A stretch of DNA of 64,000 nucleotides from Nematostella vectensis (taxonomy: Eukaryota > Cnidaria > Anthozoa > Actiniaria > Edwardsiidae): assembly GCF_932526225.1 (NCBI RefSeq), contig NC_064048.1:3899937-3963936 (forward strand), read 5' to 3'. How positions within the stretch are numbered: the stretch's first letter is position 1; every line of letters begins with the position of its first letter. Made by a program: the position numbers and the translations under genes. Of this stretch, positions 45,601-55,710 are shown one piece after another. Under the pieces are notes generated by a model. The model was not told where the DNA came from and ran no database searches. It was given only the letters and a program-made list of their open reading frames with translations.

Positions 45601-48600
45601 CGATATTTGGCGCGCTATTGTACGGGATACCTATGGCGATATTCAGCGCGCTATTGTACGGGATACCTGTGGCGATATTCAGCGCGCTATTGTACGGGAT
45701 ACCTGTGGCGATATAACGTGCACTATTGTACGGGATACCTTTCGCGCTATTTAGGGCGCTTTTTACGGGATACATGTGGTGACATTTAGCCCGCTATTGT
45801 ATAGGATACCTGTGGCGATATTCAGCGCGCTATTGTACGGGACACCTGTGGCGATATAACGTTCGCTATTGTACGGGATACCTTTGGCGATATTTAGCGC
45901 GCTATTTAACGGGATACCTGTGGCGATATTCCGTGCGCTATTGTATGGGATACCTTTGTCGATATTTAGCCAGCTATTGTACAGGATACCTCTGGCGATG
46001 TTTAGGGCGCTATTGTACGGTATAACTGTGGCATTATTTAGCGCGCTATCGTACGGGATACATGTGGCGATATTTAGCGCGCTATTGTACGGGATACCTG
46101 TGGCGATATTCCGTGCGCTATTGTACGGGATACCTCGGGTGATATTTAGCCCGCTATTGTACGGGATACCTGTGGCGATTATTTGGCGCGCTTTTCTCGG
46201 GATACCTGTGGCATTAATGTTCCCGAGTGTTTATTTACAGCTGTGCTGGTTAAAGATGCGGCTGGTGGTGGACCGTACTGTGCCTTGTGCGAGTTCGTGA
46301 TGGAAAAACTGGACAATGAGCTGAAAGACAACGCTACTGAGGTTACTAAATACAACCAACTTCCTATTTATCATCGTCCCCATTTAGATCAATAGCTGCC
46401 GTTTTACTAAATAGGGAATTGAGCTAAAAAAAACCTCGTGAGCTGAAAAGAAATGACATTGTTTTTATATTATGTCAAAGCACTGGCTAAAAGTGATAGA
46501 TGTTGGTGCTGAGAAATCCGACAATTTTGGGGGCAGAAACCTATAGCATATGTAGGTGGAGTGTTTAAGGGCTTTAACCCCTTGGACTGTCAAAGAAAAT
46601 TGACATGTGAAAAAGATTCCATAAAAAGGTATCCTTTTAGATACATGCCCCTACCCATCTCTTAAGCTGCGTTAAAAGTACCAGCATAAAATGAAATAGT
46701 ATTTACTTTGTTTTTAATTGCCACTGAGCCAACCCATTCTTAAGCGAAAAGCGAGATTCGCCCATGCAAACAGACTTCTAACAAAACAGAAGCATAGGCT
46801 GTTTAAATATGTTTCATCGACATTATTCTAATTCCTTGTATTTAATTCATTATGACTCGCATGACGCATATCACAAGCGAAATTCTGATGATTATAATTT
46901 TCTTTGAAATTCGCATTATTATTAACAATGCACCTTACCTTGTTGTTGATGATTATATTCTTATCTCACATCAGCAAGAGATAGAGGAGGCCTTGAGCAA
47001 AGTCTGCGGCTATCTACCAAGTTCCATCAGAAGCGAAGTAAGTACGATTTTCATAAACAAGGCTCATATACATTATCATAAAAATAGGATGTGTGGTCCA
47101 CATCTATCCTTAAATCTCTTTCTGATCGAACTAATATACACACAAAACCATCAAAGGTGCAAAGGCTCGATTACCCACGGCACGCAAAGGCGCATGGATT
47201 ACCCACGGCGCGCAAAGGCTCATCGATTATCCACAGCACGCAAAGGTTATTGATTATCCACGGCACGCAATGGCTCATCGATTACCCACGGCACGCAAAG
47301 GCTCATCGATTACCCGCGGCGCGCAAAGGCTCATCGATTATCCACAGCGCGCAAAGGCTTATCGATTACCCACGGTGCGCAAATGATCGATTACCCACGG
47401 CACGCAAAGGCTCATCGATTACCCACAGCACGCAAAGGCTTATCGATTACCCACGGTGCGCAAATGATCGATTTCCCACGGCTCGCAAAGGCTCATCGAT
47501 TACCCACGCACGCAAAGGCTCATTGATTACCCACGGCGCGCAAAGGCTTATCAATTACCCGCTGCGCGAAATGGCTCATCTATTACTCAAGGCGCGCAAA
47601 GGCTCATCGATTACCAACGGCGCGCAAAGGCTCATCGTTTACCCGTGGCGCGCAAAGGGTTATCGATTATCCACGGGGCGCAAAGGCTTATCGATTACCC
47701 ACGGTGCGCAAATGATCGATTACCCACGGCACGCAAAGGCTCATCGATTACCCACACACAAAGGCTCATCGATTACCCACGGCACGCAAAGGCTCATCGA
47801 TTACCCATGGCGCGCAAAGGCTCATCGATTACCCACGGCGCGCAAATGCTCGATTAGTCACGCATAGAGTCTGTGCGTGGAATTCCACTTATTGTGTGCC
47901 ATGTAAAGGGTAGCAAATCTATGATTATTTCAATATATTAAGCGCATGACGGAGGAAAACAATTATGTTGACTGTGCTTTTTTCATATCCCAACCCCCCC
48001 CCCCCCCTCATTGGTGGACTGTTGTTTACAAGGTGGCCCATAAAAACCTGACATGGTCTCTTCACGTCTAACGCTATCTTTCGTTTTAAATTTCTAGTGT
48101 GATGCCCTGGTGAAGGAATATGGACCCATGATAATCCAGCTACTGGTCCAGGAATTGGATCCAAGTGTCATCTGCAAGGAGCTAGGGCTGTGCACCCAGA
48201 AAAGACAAACAGAAGGCTTAGAGGAAGCGCCTCAGCTTAATTCCGTGACCTGTGAAGTTTGCACGGTTGTTATGAGTTACCTGGACGACACCCTTAAAGA
48301 GAACGCTACAGAGGTTAGACCATTAAAAAAAAGGATTTATCAAAATTGACCTATATGTATTTAAAAAGTAAAAACCCAGACTTAAATTTCAGAAATAACG
48401 AAGCTTTGTTGATACATCTAAATTCCAGAGAATTTAAAGTGGAAAGCTCGGTGCTGTGCATCTTTCCTCCCTTGATACTTATTTGATATTTCAGGAAGAA
48501 ATAAAGGAGGCTTTAGATAAAGTTTGCAGTTATTTGCCATCCTCGATTAAATCAGAGGTAAGTGTTGTAATTCAAAAAGGGACGCCACCAAACAATGCCA

Positions 48601-51600
48601 AGTCACACAAAAGCACCAATCTCGTCAACGTGCATAACAGGTGCACAGTGCTTATACCCTAAAGTACTAGTACAGTAACCATTATAGCCCTTAGCCTTCT
48701 TTTTGGGTTTACTGTGGTTGATGATATGACGTCACCCGAAACCCTCTTTTCCAAGTTGCCTCTCCCAAGCCCCTCTTGCCTCACGCCAGCCACATGAATC
48801 CCAAACATAACGTCAAGATCGTCGTGCTAAAGTGGAACTAAGACAGTTTTGTGTTTTGTGTTTAGTGCACCGCACTGGTGGATGAATATTCAGATGCAAT
48901 TATAAATGCAATCGTATCAGGGCTCCAACCTGAAATGGTCTGCGCGGAGATTGGATTGTGTACAGGGAAGAACTTGGAAGGTGACAATTAAATGTCAGTG
49001 AAGACAGTGACGCCTAGGACAAACGCTGTTCATTTCATCATAGTTAAACAGCCTCCGTCAGCCGCCATTTTGCCATCCTAGGAAAGGACCAAGTGACAAA
49101 AAGCATCAATTTCCATCGGCGGATTTGGGGAAGGCAATGCGATTTTTTCGATTGAATTTAGCAAATAAAGTATCAAACTTTGTTTTTAGATGGTTATTTT
49201 GAGATTTTAATACATTATGTGCCTGAGGGGAATGGTTACGAAACCTGGCGAACTTCAAAGGCCGAAGTCTTTGATTGGATTTTGGCCTAGTCACATGGTT
49301 GTGTAAGTCGAGCGTACAGTTAGATGATATAGGGAGTGAACGAAGAATCGTTGCTTTGTGCTTTAATACCGCTTTTGGATCCATTTAAAACTCCTCAGTG
49401 TTGATGCAGATTCGAACCAATCCTATCATTCTTGCCGTGTAAGATCACTGAGGTTGTCCGATAGAGCTTACCCTCTGAGAAAGTTAAGCCCCGCTCGGTA
49501 CTTGTATAAATACATGTGGCTGTATAAAACTATTGACTATGTAGTTTATGTATACTGTCGAAATGCAAAAGAGCATAGAACTATCGAATTGTTTTATTTG
49601 CATGCATTGTACACGAAAAGAACGGCGTCTAAACTAGGCCTGAGACAGACGGACAGACAGATTGCAAAAAAGGCTATGAAGCAGGCGAGTACCCAGGGGG
49701 GTGCGAAGGGTGCGCGTGCACCCCCCCTTGGCGGCCAAAAAGTGGGTCATTTCTTCTTCTGAAGGAATCTTCAAATACTATGCTTTTTCCATATGATATT
49801 TAATGACTGCCCTCCCCCCCCCCCCCCCCCCCCCCCCCCCCCGCACCTCAGCCAATCCTGGGTACGCGCTTGATGAAAGGTTATAAAACATATCTTTTAT
49901 TACTGACACAAATATATCAATTGTTTCTTATCACCGTATCTTTTACATTGCAGCACAAGAAAGCAAAACGGAATGCAAGTTCTGCGTAGGCCTTTTGACA
50001 GAAGTGTTCAAGAATAACGCCACAGCGGTAAGACAATGGCCAATGTATACCAATGTATACCAATGTATACCAATGTATACCAATGTATACCAATGTATAC
50101 CAATGTATACCAATGTATACCAATGTATACCAATGTATACCAATGTATACCAATGTATACCAATGTATACCAATGTATACCAATGTATACCAATGTATAC
50201 CAATGTATACCAATGCATACCAATGCAGTGGCGGATCTAGGATTAGAAGGGGGGAGGTTACCTGTTTGAAAGTCTGTCGCGATTTTTTTAGATTTTATGG
50301 AATATATATTTCATGTTACCAATACTTCTACAAAATGTCGAGAATACTTTTATTTTCCCGGTTTTGTTAAAATTGCTTTTGTTACTTATATTAAAGTTTT
50401 GAATTACAGAAAACAGCTCCTCTTACTATCTGGAGGAATACTCCTCTTACTATCTGGAGGAATAACGCCATCCGCCATGGTTGCGCTGCCATAAAACGCC
50501 TACGGACCTCCATTCTGTCGATCAAGACTGTTTTGTTAAATAATATGAATCCGAATCTGTCAGACGAATCTTTAAAGTGGCGCAAAAAATCAATAATGCA
50601 AACGAGATGTGCATTCAACTAGCGAAGTAAATCCTTCAATTCTATTCTCAAGCAAATAACAAAAGCAAAATAACAAACAAAGAAAAACAATATAAAAGCA
50701 ATTACATTTCTCAAAAGTATTCCAGTATTCAGAACAAAAGTGTCGCATTAGTTTGATCCATAGCCTTCAATGATGAAGATCCTATCTGTTTAGGAACAAG
50801 CCCTGCAATCTCTGAAGCGAGTGTGCGCTCTTATTCCGGATAGCCCCTACCGCACCCAGGTATGTACCATGATCTAACTACCCATTACACCTTTTTCTTT
50901 TCATTACCAAGAAATACGCATTCATTTTAGCCTAAATTACAAACATTTACGCCGATGTACTGTCATTTAAGCGAAAGTAAAATCATTCGAACTAAAAGGA
51001 AATACATTAACGAACTTTACATAATTGAGTGCACACAATTGCATTTTCTTCACATTCATTTACACTATTCGACAACCAGGAATAAAAAATCTATTTTTAT
51101 TTGCGCGTTGATACATAACAATAACACAAACAAAATATCAATAATACAAGACCTCGCAATCAATACAGTAAACGAAATATTCATCAACATTTTTATTACA
51201 GCAAGTGCAAACAATAGTATTTTGTGAAAGTCATTTGCATGCTTCTTACAAACATTAGCGCCTCCGTACAAACAATAAGCCCTTTATGACAAACAATATT
51301 CTAAAATAATTATTTAATTACTTATCGTTTATTTGTGCCCTAATAATGCACATACATGCAAAATAAATGATACTAGTTCTCAAAAATCACCCTTCGATCA
51401 TTTTGCCGTTGAGGCAGCGTGGTAGATAGGTTTGCATGAACCTATACCATTCGCCACATTATGGCAGTGTGATGGTGTTGATGTTTCGTTGAAGCGCTTC
51501 CAGGGTTAAGAAACGGACTGTAGGACGGCAACATTTTTGTTTCTGTATTTGGGCCCGGGTTAAAACGGCGAAATTATCGAATATTAATTTTTTAGCGCTA

Positions 51601-54346
51601 GTATCATTTATTTTGACTGTATGTGCATTATAAGGGCACAAAAAAACGAGAAGTAATTGAATAATTATTTTAGGATATTGTATAGGATATGCTGCAATAG
51701 TTGTTCTAACTGCTGCTTCAGTTGTTGCCATATGCTGCAATAGTTGTTCTTACTGCTGCTTCAGTTGTTGCCATATGCTGCAATAGTTGTTCTTACTGCT
51801 GCTTCAGTTGTTGCCATATGCTGCAATAGTTGTTCTAACTTCTGCTTCAGTTGTTGCCATATGCGGCTGTTGTTGCCTTTGCAATCGTCGTCGTTGTAAT
51901 TGTTCTTATTGTTAATTATGCCCTCTTTTTGTACCTTTTTCCTTTTTTTCTGCAGTGTGACAAACTCGCCACTGTGGGGGAGCGGATATTCAACCTGTTG
52001 ATGCTACTTGGCCCCCAAAAAGCCTGCGAACTCATCAAAGTCTGTCCAGCGTCTAACCTTTTGCAAGGTAAAGCTATTCCCTTTAATACGCGTGACCACT
52101 CACTTTTGAACGTTTTTTGGTCGCCCCTAATAGAAGGATTTAAATGAGCGTTTTAAGCGTTTCCCTTATTTGCGACTTGTTTTCATTTTATCCTTTATTT
52201 TCTACATACGCGTGACCGTGCACGTGGGTGAGCGTGATCATATACCTGAATAAGCGTGACTATACATGTGAATTGTCACGCTCACCCACGTGCATGGTCA
52301 CGCTCATCCATACACTTGGATGGTTGTGAACGTTACACGTGGATGAGCGTGACCGTGCACGTGGGTCAACGCGATCATACACGTGAATACGCGTGACTAT
52401 ACACGTGAATAAGCGTGACCATGAACGTTGATTAGCGTGACCATACACGTGAAAGGGCGTGACCATTACAGGTGAATGAGCGTGGCCATTACACGCGGAT
52501 AAGCGTGATCACGTTATCAAACACCATACACGTAAATGACATATCATCAGCTAATATCACGCTCTTTCCTCTGTATCCATTGCAGAGATGAGGAAGCCAT
52601 TCGACATGGTATCATCCGTGATAGCGAGTACGTCGCTTGACAGAATCTCATCCATAATGACCGTGAAAGGGAACATATCATGCAAGGTGTGCATTGCTGT
52701 AATTGACGGCTTCAAGGAAATCGCCGCTGAGAACCGAACTCAGGTATGATGTACGCCTATCTAAGGTTTGTAATACGAGATATTTTCTTTCCAACTATCC
52801 TCCATTTTAAGCCCCATCTACACTAACAGTTTTTAGTTGACAACTATATTCGTTGGCATCTACACTAACATTATTCCATGTGTGACATTTTTTAATTGCC
52901 GAGAAAAAGCAAACCTGCTAGCTTTTGAACAACTATAGTTGCCACATAAAAATTGCCGACTTTGCTCCATCTACACTAGCAAATAAAAATTGTAACATAA
53001 AAATTGTCAACTAAAAGTTGTTAGTGTAGATGGGGCTTTACTCTCACTCACTCCACTCCCTCGCTGACTCTCTACCCCCCCCCCCCCCCCCCACACACAC
53101 ACAATATGCAACTTGGGAACGCATCCAGGTTTTCTCGAAGGGGGTAAGGGTCATTATCTTAAATTCCCTTAAAGACCCCACCCAAAAGAGAGGGGACACC
53201 AGTCCTCTTGATCCGCCGCTGCCGCTTAAACCTTAACCTCGTCGTCAATTAAACAAAAGACGCCGTTAACATTTTTTTTTACAGAAAAGTCTTGAAACAT
53301 TGATGAAGTTGGTTTGCATTTACATGCTGCCTATCTACAAAGAGGTATAAATTAATTATCAGACTTTGATGTTATTGTTTTAAGAAGTAAAGAAAAAGTC
53401 GCGTTTTTGTTGAAATTTCAGTGCACGGCATTTATTGATGACAACCTGCCCAAGCTTTTCAAGTTGATCGAGAACCTGAACTCCAAACAGATCTGTCAGG
53501 TAATTCACGTGGACGTCACGTGACCAAGCATAATAGGCAACGTAACCTTATACACGTGACTATGAACATGAGTGGCACGTGACCGCACTACACACGTCAG
53601 AAATAACACGTAACACCACAGACGTCGCCATGCAAATTAAAGTCTTGTGACCACACATACGTGGCCATGCACGCGAAAGACACGTGACCATGCTATACTT
53701 GACAAGACACACAATACGTGACCACACACGTGGAGTTCTTAACTTTGGATGAATTATTCCTTACATTAGGATATCGGAGCGTGTCCCAAGCTGTCATTCA
53801 AGTTCACTGACATACGCTGCCACCTTGGTGCCGTGTACCGCTGTTCCAGTCGGGCAGCCGCAAAACGATGCGACGTGAGTATACTAAGGGGAGAGGGCTA
53901 GGGGGTTGTGAGACATGGTAGGGAACTGTGGAGATATGAGTAAAGCAACCGCAAAGCGACGCAATTTGAGTATACTAAGGGGAGAGGGGTGGGGAGACAT
54001 AAGAGTGGGCGGTGGAGATAAGTAAAGCAGCCGAAAAGCGATGCGACGTGGGTATACTAAGGGGGGATGGGTGGGGGCTGGGAGACAATCGGGAACGATG
54101 GAGATAAGTAATTTAAGTATACTAAGGGGGGAGGGGCCGAGGGATATATGGGAAGGCGGCGGAAATCAGCCGGGCATCAAAGCATTGCAATCTGGTTTTA
54201 AGGGAAAGCAGCAGAAAACTATAAGCTTAAGGTTCGCGGAACAGTTGATTATCTATTTCAACCAGCGATTATGCCTTGTCTAATTCGTCTGGTGATTTTA
54301 TTTTCAGTCTCTGAGTTACTGCAAGAAGTACGTATGGAACGAGTGA
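42662..54346 (+). CDS. Prosaposin-like precursor, complete (562 aa, 17 exons)
   Basis: Exons: 42662-42704, 44128-44348, 44964-45026, 45298-45409, 46241-46341, 46975-47037, 48098-48313, 48495-48557, 48866-48980, 49954-50027, 50794-50859, 51956-52067, 52586-52743, 53285-53344, 53422-53499, 53770-53874, 54308-54346. All phases agree. There is a signal peptide (MAWKVLLLVFLAVP). Five saposin-B domains follow, each built from three or four exons with the six-cysteine pattern: CVICEF/CALCEF/CEVCTV/CKFCVG/CKVCIA, then KVCSLLPSSI-like, then C...GLC-like. An N-x-S/T site ends the first exon part of each domain (NST, NAT, NAT, NAT, NRT). The C-terminus (CHLGAVYRCSSRAAAKRC...YCKKYVW) is a saposin-A domain. 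In animals prosaposin is cleaved in lysosomes into activators of sphingolipid hydrolases. Vertebrate prosaposin has four B domains between two A domains; here there are five B domains and no N-terminal A domain. Introns carry many minisatellites. Confidence 0.95.
43051..43166. mobile_element. Small fold-back MITE in prosaposin intron 1
   Basis: CCCGGTCTAGTCGATCGTTA, continuing AAAATCGATA, recurs inverted at about 43134-43166 with one or two mismatches. The interior is rich in ATCGAT. No target duplication was resolved. Confidence 0.6.
43740..43990. repeat. GATGGT/GATGAT-rich microsatellite
   Basis: Imperfect trinucleotide-based repeats in prosaposin intron 1. The His-rich minus-strand frame is an artefact. 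Confidence 0.9.
45084..45249. mobile_element. CAGGGCCGTAGCAGG family copy in prosaposin intron 3
   Basis: Starts CAGGGCCTTAGCAGGGGG, contains two C-runs and the TTTATGTTTCTGTATTGTGC segment also present near 5980, and ends near GGCCTGCTACGG. It ends about 48 bp before the acceptor of exon 4. Confidence 0.6.
45420..46215. repeat. 36-bp minisatellite in prosaposin intron 4
   Basis: The unit CTATTGTACGGGATACCTGT plus GGCGATATTCAGCGCG is repeated about 20 times with variants. Because 36 is divisible by three the array is open in some frames (LYGIPVAIFSAL repeats), but it lies between exons 4 and 5 of one saposin pair and is not coding. Confidence 0.93.
47150..47860. repeat. 28-bp minisatellite in prosaposin intron 6
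   Basis: The unit CTCATCGATTACCCACGGCG plus CGCAAAGG is repeated about 25 times with short (about 24-bp) variants. It contains an ATCGAT/CGCG-rich core. Non-coding. Confidence 0.93.
49683..49871. mobile_element. Short TIR element with long C-run in prosaposin intron 9
   Basis: The left end CAGGCGAGTACCCAGG and the inverted right end CCTGGGTACGCGCTTG match with about three differences. The interior holds a C-run of over 25 at 49814-49841. Confidence 0.5.
50038..50226. repeat. 10-bp tandem repeat (CAATGTATAC)n, about 18 copies
   Basis: Near-perfect array starting 11 bp after the donor of prosaposin exon 10. Frames across it (YTNVYQCIPM, VYIGIHWYTL) are artefacts. Confidence 0.97.
51690..51862. 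repeat. 43-bp tandem repeat, about 4 copies
   Basis: The unit TGCTGCAATAGTTGTTCTAA plus CTGCTGCTTCAGTTGTTGCCATA, about 95 bp upstream of the exon 12 acceptor. Confidence 0.9.
52200..52545. repeat. Degenerate about 22-bp repeat rich in CACGTG and GCGTGA
   Basis: ACACGTGAATAAGCGTGACC-like units in both orientations in prosaposin intron 12. A related CACGTGACC-rich stretch fills intron 15 (about 53500-53745). Confidence 0.75.
52810..53037. mobile_element. MITE with TTA target duplication in prosaposin intron 13
   Basis: The ends AGCCCCATCTACACTAACA and the inverse lie between TTA at 52807-52809 and 53038-53040. Extra internal copies of CATCTACACTA are present. PIF/Harbinger-like by target size. 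Confidence 0.82.
53856..54140. repeat. About 80-90-bp tandem repeat including a prosaposin exon end and donor
   Basis: The end of exon 16 and its donor (GCAGCCGCAAAACGATGCGAC then GTGAGTATAC) recur in the intron near 53946 (donor changed to TTGAGT), near 54024 (donor GTGGGT) and partly near 54105. TATACTAAGGGG is shared by all copies. Confidence 0.85.
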
Positions 54347-54618
54347 AGTTCAACAAAGCCGCGACCAATCAGAATAAAAAAAAAGATTATATAAGCATTA
54401 GCCAATCCAATCAAGCACCGCTTTTATCAGCTGTCAATCATAATTAGCGAAGAATTTAAACCATTTAGCTGTTTAGTGAAAAGTAAAATCACAGCGGGAA
54501 TAAGGGAATGATGATTTTCAGTGTGCTATTTACTAGTTGAGCGCAGCTCTATTAATTTCGTTAGTGATACCACAATTCATCAAAATGGTACTTTTTGGGT
54601 TTTGCTTGGGTTTGCTTT

Positions 54619-54624
54619 AATAAA
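54619..54624 (+). terminator. Poly(A) signal of the prosaposin gene
   Basis: AATAAA 273 bp after the stop codon. Confidence 0.6.
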
Positions 54625-55540
54625 AAAATATTACACATATCGTTGTCATATAATTTTTTAGGCCATTTCTCATACATTTGTATGGGATCAGTTGGGCATC
54701 ACGTACTCTGTATCTTTTATATTGTACCTATTATTGTCCGCAAATACAGGTAGGTGATAGGTAGGGTTTGAGTCTCGGCGATGACATGATGGAAAATCCT
54801 TTAATTGTAAAATGGCAAAAAAAATAATTATAAATATAAGCGTAAATTTGAGAAATATAGAACCGCAGCCGTGATAAAGATTCCTAAAAATAAACCATAA
54901 CCCCAAAACGTCTATTTTTGACCGTCGAGCTACAAATTGAAGCTTACCGCATTAAAATTTGAACAGTCCTATTTGATATTTTGGTTACTGTTGTTCGTTT
55001 AGTACTTATAGGAATTCTAGACCATAAAATTTTATTTGGAATGAGCTTGTTTGAAACTTTTTTTTTCCCATCATTTCATCATCGGCAATGGGTTACTGCT
55101 ATGTACTTGATTGCACGTCAAACGAGTAACTACTGCTATACACGACAAGCGATCGCTAAAATAATCTTTATTTTCGACTTGGACTTGTAGTTGACAATAA
55201 TGCCTTAATAACAAATATATATTTGAAGACTCGGGAGGTGGCCAAATCAGATTGTATAACATAATGAATGAAAGGTATATTAGGATGGATGTAGGTAGGC
55301 GCGTATACGGACAGGATTTGTCGAGAGAGGTGGGGGGGGGGGTGTGGATTGGGTATCTTATTCTTCAATAAGAAATGACCCACTACTTGGGACTGGTAGG
55401 CGTTGGTTAATGGTAGATATATACTCGATCACGACAACAGAAAAACATATAGGTAGCTAAAAAATGATAATTTATAGTATAAAAGCTAGTAATATATACA
55501 CCAGATGTCTCCATAGCCTCCAGGAAATGCCCTCGTTTCC
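54625..55540. other. Intergenic between two convergent genes
   Basis: AT-rich. G-run at about 55330-55343. The 3' UTR of the VWA gene (minus strand) probably extends into it. No other feature seen. Confidence 0.4.
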
Positions 55541-55710
55541 TTGTTATGTAAGGTGTTCGCCCTCGTTTCCTTGTTATGTAAGGTGTTTGCCCTCGTTTCC
55601 TTGTTATGTAAGGTGTTTGCCCTCGTTTCCTTGTTATGTAAGGTGTTCGCCCTCGTTTCCTTGTTATGTAAGGTGTTTGCCCTCGTTTCCTTGTTATGTA
55701 AGGTGTTTGA
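55540..55710. repeat. 30-bp tandem repeat, 6 copies, containing the VWA gene stop codon
   Basis: The unit CCTCGTTTCCTTGTTATGTA plus AGGTGTTTGC is repeated almost perfectly. On the minus strand each unit reads ...AACACCTTACATAA..., and the first one transcribed supplies the last codons and the TAA of the VWA protein. Confidence 0.95.

Noticed and set aside
45372-46300. ORFs with repeated LYGIPVAIFSAL, looking like a membrane repeat protein
   Set aside because: The 36-bp array length is a multiple of three, so frames stay open; the array lies in intron 4 of the prosaposin gene, whose exon phases fit across it.
47150-47860. CRISPR-like appearance of regular repeats
   Set aside because: No unique spacers, eukaryotic intron context and no cas genes; ordinary minisatellite.
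47091-47867. 258-aa ORF rich in SSITHGAQRLIDYPR
   Set aside because: Minisatellite translation within a prosaposin intron.
49917-50370. YTNVYQCIPM / VYIGIHWYTL repeat ORFs
   Set aside because: Ten-bp repeat read in all frames on both strands.
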